DNA of 64,000 nucleotides, from contig CAMATZ010000006.1 in NCBI GenBank assembly GCA_945861275.1, positions 62,001-126,000 of the forward strand. The letters run 5' to 3'. The notes beneath the pieces were generated by a model. It was given only the letters and a program-made list of their open reading frames with translations. It was not told the origin of the DNA and made no database searches. The position numbers and the translations under genes were made by a program. Source of the DNA: Bordetella parapertussis. GTDB lineage: Bacteria > Pseudomonadota > Gammaproteobacteria > Burkholderiales > SG8-41. Shown piece after piece: positions 9,655-18,572 of this stretch; within the stretch, counting starts at the first letter, position 1, and every line of letters begins with the position of its first letter.

Positions 9655-10240
9655 CCTGCAGTTACTTTCACCCACACCAGGCGCACCCGTCACCGTCAAC
9701 CCCGCCACCGGCAAACCGCCGCGCTGGAAAATGGCTCTCGATGTTGACCGCTGCACAGGCTGCCACGCCTGCTCCGTTGCCTGCAAAGTTGAACACAGCG
9801 TACCGCTCGGACGCTATCGCACCAAAGTCTATTACTGGGAGCAGGGCAAGTTCCCGCAAGTCAAACGCAATTTTCTACCCACGCTGTGCATGCAGTGTGA
9901 AGACGCACCGTGCCTCAAGTCGTGCAAGCAGGAAGCGATCAGCCGGCGGGTCGACGGCATCGTGCGTATCGATCCCGACGAGTGTGACCACTCCGGTGAC
10001 TGCGAAAAAGCATGCCCGTACGCCGCGATCAGCTGCGACAACAACGATGTGGCCAACAAACCGCCGTGCTCAAGCCGGAAGAAAAAACCAGGCCTTCGGT
10101 CGTCTACAAGGGCCGCGCCAAGGCGATGGGCAATGCCATCCTGCCGATACAGCGTCGCCGCTGGTGGGCATGCAAGGCGGGTTCGACGCAGTGTGTTCGA
10201 TACGCAGGGTGTGATATCGCGGATTGAGAAGCTTTTGTAG
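9644..10240 (+). pseudogene. truncated and frameshifted 4Fe-4S beta subunit of a DMSO-reductase-family enzyme
   Basis: The ATG at 9644 follows GGGAGGAT. The first 140 or so residues are a good four-cluster ferredoxin subunit: CTGCHACSVACK, CMQCEDAPCLKSC and CDHSGDCEKACPYAAI. After the segment NNDVANK the frame turns into arginine-rich nonsense, while the +2 frame over about 10060-10130 reads VLKPEEKTRPSVVYKGRAK, which resembles the C-terminal end of such subunits. The stretch in between, which should hold the fourth cysteine group, is missing. So the gene seems to have lost an internal block with a net frameshift. No catalytic molybdopterin subunit lies next to it. An assembly artefact is possible. 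Confidence 0.7.
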
Positions 10241-10250
10241 TTTAATTATC

Positions 10251-11057
10251 ATGAACTTACGTGTTGCTTCCTGCATGGCGCCCAACGTCGACGACACCTG
10301 TCGTGCGATGACGCGCTATCTGGGAATCAAGCTCGGCATGCCGGCACAGTTCGTTAATGAGATTTCCTGGCGCGAACGCGAGCAGCAATTTGACGCGGGT
10401 GAAATTCAGCTCTGTTGGTTGTGCGGCTTGCCTTATGTGTGGAAGGCGGACAGTCCGGCGCCGGAAATTGAGTTGGTGGCGGCGCCTGTGATGGCGGCGG
10501 GACGCTATGGCAATCAGCCGGTGTATTTCTCCGATATTGTCGTGAACGCAGGTAGCCGCTATGCATCATTTGGCGACCTGCGGGGCGCGTCGTGGGCGTA
10601 TAACGAACCGAACTCGCATTCCGGCTACAACGTGGTGCGCCACCATCTGGCCCGTCTAGGGGAAACCAACGGTTATTTTGGCGAGGTGGTGGAATCGGGC
10701 GGGCATCAGGTATCGCTCAGAATGATCGTCGATGGTGCTATCGCGGCATCCGCCATCGACAGCACTGTATTGGAAGCCGAGTTTGCAAGCACGCCCCGGT
10801 TGCGCGGGTTCTTGCGTGTGATTGAGACGTTGGGACCCAGCCCGATGCCGCCGTGGGTGATGCGCAGGGATCTACCGGTTGCGTTGAAGCAATCGATGCG
10901 CGAATTGTTTCTCGGCATGAACAACGATGCCGAAGGGGTGGAAATATTGCAGACATGGGGCATCGCGCGGTTTGATCCGGTTGATGATGCCACCTACGAT
11001 CCGATACGAACGATGTCATCGCATGCCGCGTGCGTGCGGCTATCGGCACAAGCCTGA
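10251..11057 (+). CDS. PhnD-like substrate-binding protein without signal peptide
   Basis: PhnD/SsuA-type binding-protein fold of 268 residues. The ATG at 10251 begins MNLRVASCMAPNVDDTCRAM, straight into the first beta strand, with no hydrophobic signal. The longer frame starting at 10224 adds only a few residues. Readable family segments are DAGEIQLCWLCGLPYVWK, GASWAYNEPNSHSGYNVVRHHL and a region ending PPWVMRRDLP. It is 12 bases before the EgtB-like gene and so probably cotranscribed with it. Function is unknown; a cytoplasmic ligand-binding role is an inference from the missing export signal. Confidence 0.75.
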   Translation: MNLRVASCMAPNVDDTCRAMTRYLGIKLGMPAQFVNEISWREREQQFDAGEIQLCWLCGLPYVWKADSPAPEIELVAAPVMAAGRYGNQPVYFSDIVVNAGSRYASFGDLRGASWAYNEPNSHSGYNVVRHHLARLGETNGYFGEVVESGGHQVSLRMIVDGAIAASAIDSTVLEAEFASTPRLRGFLRVIETLGPSPMPPWVMRRDLPVALKQSMRELFLGMNNDAEGVEILQTWGIARFDPVDDATYDPIRTMSSHAACVRLSAQA

Positions 11058-11069
11058 AACGGAGGGGAT

Positions 11070-12371
11070 ATGGCTCACACTGTCACGGTATCAAGAATTT
11101 GCCCGGCGCCGCTGCTTGCGGCAGAAGCATTGAACCACCGCTACACGAGGGTGCGGCAGGCGTCGGTCGCGTTGAGCGCCGGATTGTCTGCCGAAGACTG
11201 CGCCCTGCAATCCATGCCCGACGCCAGCCCGATCAAGTGGCATCTCGCGCATACCAGTTGGTTTTTCGAGACCTTTATTTTGGAGCAGGCGATTTCCGGG
11301 TATCGGCATTTTCGTCCCGAGTATCGCGTGCTATTCAATTCGTATTATGTTGGCGTGGGCGAACGGCATCCGCGCGCTGAACGCGGCTTGTTGTCGCGGC
11401 CTGCACGGGAAGAGATTCTGCAATATCGCGAGCATGTTGACAGGGGCATGCAATGCGTGATGAGCCGCGCGGATGCGCTGCCGCGAAAGCTGCGTGACCT
11501 GATCGAATTGGGATTGAATCATGAACAGCAGCATCAGGAGCTGATGCTGACCGATCTGAAACACTTGTTGTCACGCAATCCGCTCAAGCCGGCATATCGC
11601 AATGCCATGGGTGAGAGCGTCGCTGAATCCGCGGCCTCGCTGCGATGGATCGATTGTCCCGGCGGTCTGCATTCAGCGGGCCATGACGGCGCAGGGTTTG
11701 CTTTCGACAACGAGCAGCCGCGGCACCGCGTATTTATCGAGCGCCATGCGCTGGCGTCGCGCCTGGTGACCAATGGCGAGTATCTCGCCTTTATCGGTGA
11801 TGGTGGCTACGCGCGTCATGATCTGTGGTTATCGGAAGGCTGGGACGTGATGCAAGCGCATCGCTGGCAGGCGCCGCTATATTGGGAAAGGTGCGAAGGC
11901 GAATGGCAGGCGTTCTCGCTGTTCGGCATGGCGGCACTCGATCCCGCCGCGCCGGTGTGTCATGTGAGTTATTTTGAAGCGGATGCTTATGCGCGCTGGG
12001 CAGGCGCGCGCCTGCCGTTTGAAACGGAATGGGAAGTAGCGGCGTCGCCACTTAACGTTGAAGGCAATTTCGCGGAAGAGGGCGCCATGCAGCCATTGCC
12101 TGACGCTGCGGAATATTCACTGCTGCCGCGACAACTGTTCGGCGACGTATGGGAGTGGACACACAGCGCTTATGCGCCGTATCCCGGCTATCGCGCCGCG
12201 CCCGGCGCGGTGGGCGAGTACAACGGTAAGTTCATGAGCAATCAGTACGTGTTGCGCGGCGGATCGTTTGCCACGCCGCGTGCACACATCCGCGCAAGCT
12301 ACCGCAATTTCTTTCCATCCGGCGCGCGCTGGCAGTTTAGCGGCATACGCCTGGCGCGCGACCTTGCGTAG
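11070..12371 (+). CDS. egtB: EgtB-like ergothioneine-type sulfoxide synthase
   Basis: Non-heme iron enzyme family that attaches a thiol donor to the imidazole C2 of hercynine. The N-terminal DinB-like domain has KWHLAHTSWFFETF (H58, H61) and NHEQQHQEL (H151, H155), supplying the three-His iron site. The C-terminal formylglycine-enzyme-like domain has GDVWEWT, PYPGY, LRGGSFATPR and FPSGARWQFSGIRLARD. The 433-residue length is typical, and GGAGGGG precedes the ATG. The usual partner egtD is not in the window; a different methyltransferase follows after eight bases. A role in a related pathway (ovothiol or selenoneine type) cannot be excluded. Confidence 0.85.
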   Translation: MAHTVTVSRICPAPLLAAEALNHRYTRVRQASVALSAGLSAEDCALQSMPDASPIKWHLAHTSWFFETFILEQAISGYRHFRPEYRVLFNSYYVGVGERHPRAERGLLSRPAREEILQYREHVDRGMQCVMSRADALPRKLRDLIELGLNHEQQHQELMLTDLKHLLSRNPLKPAYRNAMGESVAESAASLRWIDCPGGLHSAGHDGAGFAFDNEQPRHRVFIERHALASRLVTNGEYLAFIGDGGYARHDLWLSEGWDVMQAHRWQAPLYWERCEGEWQAFSLFGMAALDPAAPVCHVSYFEADAYARWAGARLPFETEWEVAASPLNVEGNFAEEGAMQPLPDAAEYSLLPRQLFGDVWEWTHSAYAPYPGYRAAPGAVGEYNGKFMSNQYVLRGGSFATPRAHIRASYRNFFPSGARWQFSGIRLARDLA

Positions 12372-12379
12372 CCGGGGCG

Positions 12380-13063
12380 ATGGCGCTCGACCCGCATAAA
12401 TCCGTCGCGGATTACCGTGCGCTGGCGTCGCAATACGATCATGCGACGCGACGCATCAACGGCATTCGCCGCAGGGCGATCGCGGCGTTGGCGTTGACGC
12501 CCGGTGAAACCGTGCTCGATGTCGGCTGCGGTAGCGGATTCTGTTTCGCGCCGGTGATGGAAGCGATCGGCACAGGTGGATGCCTGCTCGCCTTCGATCA
12601 TTCGGCCGACCTGCTGGCGGTCGCGCACGGCCGCGTCGCGCACGCAGGGTGGCGCAACATTGCCATTCTTCAGGCGCGCGCTGAAACAGTGAATTTCCGC
12701 AACGAGATTGCCCGGCGCGGCATCGCGCCACCGTCGGCGCTGTTGTTCAGCTATGTGCACGACGTGATGCAGTCGGAGGCAGCGCTCGACAATATACTGT
12801 CGCAGGCCACGCCTGGCGCCCGCGTATCGATCACCAGCACCCGCTTATGGCCACGGACCTGGTGGCCGTTGTGCGTGCCGGTGAATCGCTATCTCTATCG
12901 CACGCACCAACGCTACATCACCAATCGCGAAGAGAATTTCGACCGGCCGTGGGCAAAACTCGCGCGGCGCCTCGAACAGCTGCACCTGCGCATCTACTGG
13001 CCGGGCTGGCGTTACGTGGCCACCGGGCGGCTGTCCGAATCCAGCCAGCAGCGGGTTTCATAG
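12380..13063 (+). CDS. class I SAM-dependent methyltransferase
   Basis: UbiE-like Rossmann methyltransferase of 227 residues. Motif I is VLDVGCGSGF, followed by an acidic loop LAFDHS and a motif near AETVNF. It is clearly not EgtD, which is longer and has a different N-terminal fold. It starts eight bases after the EgtB-like gene, so the PhnD-like protein, EgtB-like protein and this enzyme look like one operon. A methylation step on the product or precursor of the EgtB-like enzyme is an inference. The substrate is unknown. Confidence 0.8.
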   Translation: MALDPHKSVADYRALASQYDHATRRINGIRRRAIAALALTPGETVLDVGCGSGFCFAPVMEAIGTGGCLLAFDHSADLLAVAHGRVAHAGWRNIAILQARAETVNFRNEIARRGIAPPSALLFSYVHDVMQSEAALDNILSQATPGARVSITSTRLWPRTWWPLCVPVNRYLYRTHQRYITNREENFDRPWAKLARRLEQLHLRIYWPGWRYVATGRLSESSQQRVS

Positions 13064-13074
13064 GGAAAACACGC

Positions 13075-13080
13075 TATAAT
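13075..13080 (+). promoter_or_regulatory. -10 element for ribF
   Basis: A consensus TATAAT in the short gap before ribF, about 27 bases ahead of the ATG at 13107. No good -35 hexamer at 16-18 bases was found, so only the -10 is claimed. Confidence 0.4.
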
Positions 13081-13106
13081 TCAAGCTTTTACGCACTCTC
13101 CTTGCG

Positions 13107-14063
13107 ATGCGCATTACGCGTGGCATACCTGCTGCCGCTACCTCTTCTGTTGCACTTACCATAGGCAATTTCGACGGCGTCCATCTCGGGCACCGCGCGA
13201 TGCTGGATGAACTCGCGCGCGCCGCGCGGCGGCTTAACGTGCCGGCCTGTGTGATGATTTTTGAGCCGCAGCCGCGCGAGTTTTTTGCGCCCGATGTGGC
13301 GCCGGCACGGCTCACCTCGCTGCGTGAAAAACTGGAGTTGCTGGAAGCGAGTGGCGTTAATCACGTGCATGTGTGCCGCTTCAATTACGCTTTTGCGCAA
13401 ATCACCGCACAGGATTTTATCGAGCGCGTACTGGTGCGCGGGCTGGGTGTGCGCTGGTTGCAGGTGGGTGATGATTTCAGGTTTGGCGCGCGCCGTGCGG
13501 GCGACTTTGTGATGCTCAAACAGGAAGCGTCGCGTCTGGGTTATGCAGTACAGGCGCTGCCCAGCGTCATGGTGGAAGGCATACGCGTTTCCAGTACCGC
13601 GGTGCGCGATGCGCTGGCTGCGGGTGAGTTGGGGCGTGCCGTGCGTTTGCTGGGCCGCCCGTACAGCATCAGCGGGCGCGTGGTGCGCGGCAATCAACTG
13701 GGCCGCAAGCTGGGCTTTCCCACCGCAAACGTGCAGATGAAGCACAATCGCGCGCCGCTCGCGGGCATCTTTGCGGTAGAAGTGCATGGCGCCGCGGCGG
13801 GCGCGGTGCGTGGTGCGGCCAGCCTCGGCGTGCGACCCACAGTGCAGGCGCAAGGCGCTGTGGTGCTTGAGGTGTATCTATTTGATTTTAAAGAAGAAAT
13901 TTATGGATCTCATGTGCGGGTGGATTTTTTGCACAAACTGCGGGATGAAGAAAAATATGCGGATCTGGAAGCGTTGAAACGACAGATTGCTGTGGATGTT
14001 GAAAATGCTAAAGCTTACTTCTTCACCGCAGAGGCGCAGAGGCGCAGAGCAAACGCAGAGTAA
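13107..14063 (+). CDS. ribF: bifunctional riboflavin kinase/FAD synthetase
   Basis: Makes FMN and then FAD from riboflavin. The FAD-synthetase domain starts with [11 protein letters not shown] near residue 18 and has the SSTAVRDAL element; the C-terminal kinase domain has [11 protein letters not shown]. The normal protein ends around residue 303, but this one continues with [14 protein letters not shown], encoded by a dispersed repeat of the ACCGCAGAGGCGCAGAG type (about 14022-14063). ileS begins five bases later, the usual operon order. Confidence 0.95.
   Translation: MRITRGIPAAATSSVALTIGNFDGVHLGHRAMLDELARAARRLNVPACVMIFEPQPREFFAPDVAPARLTSLREKLELLEASGVNHVHVCRFNYAFAQITAQDFIERVLVRGLGVRWLQVGDDFRFGARRAGDFVMLKQEASRLGYAVQALPSVMVEGIRVSSTAVRDALAAGELGRAVRLLGRPYSISGRVVRGNQLGRKLGFPTANVQMKHNRAPLAGIFAVEVHGAAAGAVRGAASLGVRPTVQAQGAVVLEVYLFDFKEEIYGSHVRVDFLHKLRDEEKYADLEALKRQIAVDVENAKAYFFTAEAQRRRANAE
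14022..14063 (+). repeat. dispersed repeat forming the ribF 3' end
   Basis: Contains the tandem unit GCAGAGGC in ACCGCAGAGGCGCAGAGGCG followed by AACGCAGAG. It encodes the last 14 codons of ribF, including its stop. A related GACGCAAAG-type hairpin occurs at 32521-32590. Confidence 0.5.
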
Positions 14064-14068
14064 ACGGA

Positions 14069-16930
14069 ATGACCGACTACAAACACACCTTGAATCTTCC
14101 CGACACCCCGTTCCCCATGCGTGGCGATCTGGCGAAGCGCGAACCGTTGATGCTCGAAAGCTGGCAGGCGCGCAAAGTCTACCAGCGCATACGCGCCGCC
14201 AGCCAAGGGCGGCCGCGCTTTGTGCTGCATGACGGCCCGCCGTATGCCAACGGCGACATTCACCTGGGTCATGCGATCAACAAAATCCTCAAGGACATGA
14301 TCGTCAAGTCGAAGTCGCTGTCCGGCTTTGACGCACCGTATGTGCCGGGCTGGGATTGTCACGGCATGCCGATTGAGGTGCAGATCGAGAAACAGCACGG
14401 CAAACATCTGCCTACCGCTGAAACGCAAAAGTTGTGCCGCGCGTACGCGAGCGAGCAGATCGAAAGTCAGAAGCAGGATTTCAGACGCCTCGGCGTGCTG
14501 GGCGATTGGGACAATCCCTATTTGACGATGGCCTACGCCAACGAGGCGAATGAGATACGCACACTCGGCAAGTTACTGGAAAAGGGCTACGTCTATCGCG
14601 GCCTGAAGCCGGTGAACTGGTGCTTTGATTGCGGCTCTGCGCTGGCCGAGGCCGAAGTGGAGTACGAAGATCGCAAGGATGTGGCAATCGACGTGGGGTT
14701 TCCGTTTGCCGAGCCGGAAAAACTTGCACGTGCGTTCGGATTGCCGGCGCTGCCGGACAAGCCCGGTTATGCGGTGATCTGGACCACCACGCCGTGGACG
14801 CTGCCGGGCAATCAGGCGTTAAACGTGCATCCGGAGTTTGATTACAACCTCGTCGATACCGCGCGCGGGCTGTTGATACTGGCGGCGGAACTGCAGGCGG
14901 CATGCCTCGCGCGTTACCAGCTCACAGGCACGACCATCGCCTCCTGCAAGGGCGCTGCGCTGGATCTGATCAATTTTAAACATCCGTTTTATGAGCGGTT
15001 GGCGCCGGTGTATCTGGGCGATTACGTCACGCTGGATGCCGGCACCGGCATCGTGCATTCCGCGCCCGCCTACGGCGTCGAGGACTTTCAATCGTGCCGG
15101 CGCCACGGCATGAAGAACGAAGACATTCTCACGCCGGTGATGGGCGACGGCAAATACGTCTCCACGCTGCCGCTGTTCGGCGGCGAGATGATCTGGAAAG
15201 CCAATCCAAAGATCGTTGCGCACCTTGAGGAAAAAGGCGTGCTGTTCAACCAGGCGCAGCATCTGCACAGCTACATGCATTGCTGGCGCCACAAAACGCC
15301 GGTGATTTTGCGTGCGACAGTGCAGTGGTTCGCGGCGATGGATGAAGCGCCCGGATACAATGGCGTCAAACCCGCCGAGACGCTGCGCGCGACTGCGTTG
15401 CGCGGCGTGCAGGAGACAAAGTTCTACCCCGCGTGGGGGCAGGCGCGGCTGCACGGCATGATTGCGAGTCGGCCGGATTGGACATTGTCGCGCCAGCGGC
15501 AGTGGGGCGTGCCGATGCCGTTTTTCATCTCGAAAGAAACCGGCACGCTGCATCCGCGCACGCTGGAATTGCTTGAACAGGTGGCACAGCGCGTAGAGAA
15601 GAGCGGCATCGAGGCGTGGCAGGCAGTGCAGCCCGAAGAACTGCTCGGCGGCGACGCCGCGCACTACGAAAAAATAAAAGACACGCTCGACGTGTGGTTT
15701 GATTCAGGCTCGACGCATTTCACCGTGCTGCGCAACTCGCACAAAGAGGCGTCTGCGTTCCCGGCGGATATGTATCTCGAAGGCTCGGATCAGCATCGCG
15801 GCTGGTTTCATTTGTCGCTGCTGGTGTCGTGTATGACCGACGGACACTCACCGTATCGAAGTTTGCTTACGCACGGTTTTTTCGTCGACGGGCAAGGCCG
15901 CAAAATGAGCAAGTCCCAAGGCAATGTCGTGGCGCCCCAACAGATCACGAGCGAGCTGGGCGCGGACATTCTGCGGCTGTGGGTGGCGGCGACCGACTAT
16001 TCAAGCGAGTTGTCGATCTCCAGGGAAATCCTGAAGCGCGTAGTGGAGTCGTACCGGCGCATCCGCAATACGCTGCGTTTCCTGCTCGCCAATCTCGCCG
16101 ATTTTGACATCACGCGCGATGCGTTGCCGATCGATCAGTGGCTGGAAATCGACCGCTACGCGTGGGTGATGACGCATGATATGCAGGCCGCTTTGACGCC
16201 TTCTGAACCGGGCGTGCGCGAGCCGCAGGCGCCCGGCCACTACGGCAATTACGAGTTTCATCAGGTCGCACAACGGCTGCAGTCGTTTTGCTCGGAAGAC
16301 CTCGGCGGTTTTTATCTGGATATACTGAAGGATCGCCTCTACACCGCGCCCGCCGGCGGACGCGCGCGGCGCGCGGCGCAAAACGCGCTGTATCACATCA
16401 CGCAGACCTTGACGCGTTTGATGGCGCCGATACTGTCGTTTACCGCAGAGGAAGTGTGGGCGACGATCCAGAAAAGCGACGCCAGTGTATTTGAACAGAC
16501 CTGGTATGCGCTGGCTTTACCCAGCGATGCGGATACCCTGCGCAGCCGCTGGCGCACGCTGCGGGCGTTGCGTTCGGACGTGCAAAAAGAACTGGAGGTC
16601 TTGCGCGCGGATGGCAAGATCGGTTCGTCGCTGGCGGGCGAGGTTGACCTTTATGCCGAAGGCGAGACGCATAAATTGCTGGCGTCGCTGCATGATGATG
16701 TGCGTTTTGTGATGATTACCTCGCGCGCGACGCTGCATGCGGGGGCCGGTGGCAGCGCATCTGGCGGGCTGCCAGGCGTGAGCATCCGTGTCAGCGCCAG
16801 CACCCACAGCAAATGCGCACGTTGCTGGCACTACCGCGCTGATGTGGGTGCAAATGCCGGGCACCCTTTGTTGTGCGCACGTTGCGTATCCAACCTGTTT
16901 GGGGCGGGTGAGGCGCGCGAACATGCGTAA
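14069..16930 (+). CDS. ileS: isoleucyl-tRNA synthetase
   Basis: Class I aminoacyl-tRNA synthetase of 953 residues. The HIGH motif appears as [11 protein letters not shown] near residue 67 and the KMSKS motif as [10 protein letters not shown] near residue 610. The editing (CP1) domain lies between them with [10 protein letters not shown]. Two C-terminal zinc-binding CxxC pairs are present (CARCW and CARCV). The stop overlaps the lspA start by eight bases. All expected elements are intact. Confidence 0.98.
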   Translation: MTDYKHTLNLPDTPFPMRGDLAKREPLMLESWQARKVYQRIRAASQGRPRFVLHDGPPYANGDIHLGHAINKILKDMIVKSKSLSGFDAPYVPGWDCHGMPIEVQIEKQHGKHLPTAETQKLCRAYASEQIESQKQDFRRLGVLGDWDNPYLTMAYANEANEIRTLGKLLEKGYVYRGLKPVNWCFDCGSALAEAEVEYEDRKDVAIDVGFPFAEPEKLARAFGLPALPDKPGYAVIWTTTPWTLPGNQALNVHPEFDYNLVDTARGLLILAAELQAACLARYQLTGTTIASCKGAALDLINFKHPFYERLAPVYLGDYVTLDAGTGIVHSAPAYGVEDFQSCRRHGMKNEDILTPVMGDGKYVSTLPLFGGEMIWKANPKIVAHLEEKGVLFNQAQHLHSYMHCWRHKTPVILRATVQWFAAMDEAPGYNGVKPAETLRATALRGVQETKFYPAWGQARLHGMIASRPDWTLSRQRQWGVPMPFFISKETGTLHPRTLELLEQVAQRVEKSGIEAWQAVQPEELLGGDAAHYEKIKDTLDVWFDSGSTHFTVLRNSHKEASAFPADMYLEGSDQHRGWFHLSLLVSCMTDGHSPYRSLLTHGFFVDGQGRKMSKSQGNVVAPQQITSELGADILRLWVAATDYSSELSISREILKRVVESYRRIRNTLRFLLANLADFDITRDALPIDQWLEIDRYAWVMTHDMQAALTPSEPGVREPQAPGHYGNYEFHQVAQRLQSFCSEDLGGFYLDILKDRLYTAPAGGRARRAAQNALYHITQTLTRLMAPILSFTAEEVWATIQKSDASVFEQTWYALALPSDADTLRSRWRTLRALRSDVQKELEVLRADGKIGSSLAGEVDLYAEGETHKLLASLHDDVRFVMITSRATLHAGAGGSASGGLPGVSIRVSASTHSKCARCWHYRADVGANAGHPLLCARCVSNLFGAGEAREHA

Positions 16931-17390
16931 ATGGATCACGCTTGCCGCGGTGATTGTGGTGCTCGACCAGATCACCAAATATTTCATCGTGCAAAAATTT
17001 GTGTTGCACGAAACCCTGCTGGTGACGCCGTTTTTTAACCTGGTGCGGGTGCATAATAGCGGTGCGGCATTCAGCATGCTGGCCGAGGCGGGTGGCTGGC
17101 AGCGTGTGTTTTTCATCGCGGTGGCGGTGGTGGCCTCGGTGTGGGTGGTGTGGCTGCTGCATAAATATCCGCAACAAAAATGGTTTTGCCTTGCACTGGC
17201 AATGATCCTGGGCGGCGCGGTCGGCAATCTGATCGACCGCGTGCTGTTCGGCGCAGTGGTCGATTTCGTGCAAGTGCATTACGCAGGCTATTATTTCCCG
17301 GCGTTTAACGTGGCGGATTCGGCGATTACCTGCGGTGCAGGGTTGTTGATCTGGGACGGCCTGAGACCGCAACGGTCGCCGAATTCGTAG
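16923..17390 (+). CDS. lspA: prolipoprotein signal peptidase (signal peptidase II)
   Basis: Inner-membrane aspartyl protease that removes lipoprotein signal peptides. The open frame extends upstream to 16788, but the ATG at 16923 ([20 protein letters not shown]) is the true start; it overlaps the ileS stop. Four membrane helices are visible. The catalytic aspartates lie in [10 protein letters not shown] and FNVADSAI. Length is 155 residues, which is normal. A palindromic repeat begins at the stop codon. Confidence 0.95.
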   Translation: MRKWITLAAVIVVLDQITKYFIVQKFVLHETLLVTPFFNLVRVHNSGAAFSMLAEAGGWQRVFFIAVAVVASVWVVWLLHKYPQQKWFCLALAMILGGAVGNLIDRVLFGAVVDFVQVHYAGYYFPAFNVADSAITCGAGLLIWDGLRPQRSPNS

Positions 17391-17458
17391 GGCGGGAAAA
17401 TCCCGCCCTCTGTGCGGTACCCTAAAGGCGGGATGCGCTTTGCTTCTCCCGCTCTACG
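17386..17458. repeat. compound palindromic repeat after lspA
   Basis: Outer arms CGTAGGGCGGGA (17386-17397) and TCCCGCTCTACG (17447-17458) enclose a perfect inner hairpin GGGCGGGA/TCCCGCCC (17390-17408). It overlaps the lspA stop codon. It may also attenuate transcription between lspA and ispH. Confidence 0.6.
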
Positions 17459-17471
17459 AAATGTTATAAGG

Positions 17472-17489
17472 TATTGTTTTTAAACAATA
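17472..17489. promoter_or_regulatory. 18-base palindrome upstream of ispH
   Basis: TATTGTTT-TT-AAACAATA is a perfect inverted repeat 49 bases before the ispH ATG. It has the size of a dimeric repressor site, but no family-specific operator was recognised. Confidence 0.35.
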
Positions 17490-17525
17490 AGTTTTAATAA
17501 AGCTGCGGTCGCCAGAATCCCCGCA

Positions 17526-17531
17526 TATAAT
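17526..17531 (+). promoter_or_regulatory. -10 element immediately before ispH
   Basis: A perfect TATAAT only six bases before the ispH ATG at 17538. If used, transcription would begin at or next to the ATG and the message would be leaderless. The -35 region (CTGCGG, 17503-17508) is poor. Confidence 0.35.
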
Positions 17532-17537
17532 TCCCCC

Positions 17538-18458
17538 ATGCAAGTCATTCTCGCCAATCCCCGTGGTTTTTGTGCCGGTGTAGACCGTGCCATCGAAATC
17601 GTCGAGCGCGCGATAGCGCTGCACGGCGCGCCGATTTATGTGCGGCACGAAGTCGTGCACAACAAATTTGTGGTCGATGACTTGCGCAAAAAAGGCGCGG
17701 TGTTCATCGAGGAGCTTGACGAAGCGCCGGCGGGTGCGACGCTGATTTTCAGCGCGCACGGCGTGTCGCAAGCGGTGCGCCGCGACGCCGAAGCGCGCGG
17801 CCTGCGCGTGTTCGATGCCACCTGCCCGCTGGTCACCAAGGTGCATGTGGAAGTCGCCAAGATGCGCGGGCAGGGCCGCGAAATTGTCATGATCGGCCAC
17901 AAAGGGCATCCCGAAGTGCAGGGCACCATGGGGCAAAGCAACAACGGCATGTATCTGGTCGAAGGCCCCGATGATGTGGCAAAACTCCAGGTAAAGGACG
18001 AAACCCACCTCGCGTTTGTGACGCAAACCACGCTGTCGGTGGATGACGCGCAAGTCACCATCGATGCGCTGGAAGCGCGCTTTCCCGCCATCGTCGGCCC
18101 CAAACGTGACGACATCTGCTACGCCACGCAAAACCGGCAGGATGCGGTGAAGACCCTCGCCAAGCAATGTGACATCGTGATTGTAGTGGGCTCGCCCAAC
18201 AGCTCGAACTCCAACCGTCTGCGCGAAGTGGCGCAAAACCAGGGCGTGGATGCGTACATGGTGGATAATGCCGGGGAACTCAAAACCGAATGGCTGGCGG
18301 GGAAAAACCGCATCGGCGTTACCGCAGGCGCGTCGGCGCCGGAGATACTGGTGCAGGACGTGATCGAGCGGCTAAAAGCGCTGGGTGCTGATCGCGTGAG
18401 CAATGTCGAAGGGATCGCCGAGCGGGTGACGTTTCCGCTGCCTAAGGCACTAGCCTAA
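17538..18458 (+). CDS. ispH: 4-hydroxy-3-methylbut-2-enyl diphosphate reductase
   Basis: Last enzyme of the MEP isoprenoid pathway, with a [4Fe-4S] cluster. The three cluster cysteines are visible in [12 protein letters not shown] (Cys12), DATCPLV and [24 protein letters not shown] and [14 protein letters not shown] carry the active-site histidines. Length 306 residues is normal. It lies beside the minor-pilin operon, as in pseudomonads and other proteobacteria. Confidence 0.97.
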   Translation: MQVILANPRGFCAGVDRAIEIVERAIALHGAPIYVRHEVVHNKFVVDDLRKKGAVFIEELDEAPAGATLIFSAHGVSQAVRRDAEARGLRVFDATCPLVTKVHVEVAKMRGQGREIVMIGHKGHPEVQGTMGQSNNGMYLVEGPDDVAKLQVKDETHLAFVTQTTLSVDDAQVTIDALEARFPAIVGPKRDDICYATQNRQDAVKTLAKQCDIVIVVGSPNSSNSNRLREVAQNQGVDAYMVDNAGELKTEWLAGKNRIGVTAGASAPEILVQDVIERLKALGADRVSNVEGIAERVTFPLPKALA

Positions 18459-18525
18459 CAACGCAGCGGGTTTTAAGGCGCAGCTGTCACGATAGCGCCT
18501 ACCTACACTCCTATCCCCAAAAAAA

Positions 18526-18553
18526 ACGGGCGAGAGCCTCAGCTCTCGCCCGT
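18526..18553 (-). terminator. Rho-independent terminator of the pilin operon
   Basis: A 12-base perfect stem ACGGGCGAGAGC/GCTCTCGCCCGT with a 4-base loop, followed on the minus strand by a run of eight T. It sits 20 bases past the pilY1 stop. Read in the plus direction it may also stop ispH transcripts, though it lacks a T run on that side. Confidence 0.85.
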
Positions 18554-18572
18554 TAATTCATCCGCGAAACCG

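Noticed and set aside
10012-10227. Separate small gene in the third frame
   Set aside because: Only the part VLKPEEKTRPSVVYKG is meaningful and fits the missing end of the Fe-S subunit; it is treated as part of that pseudogene.
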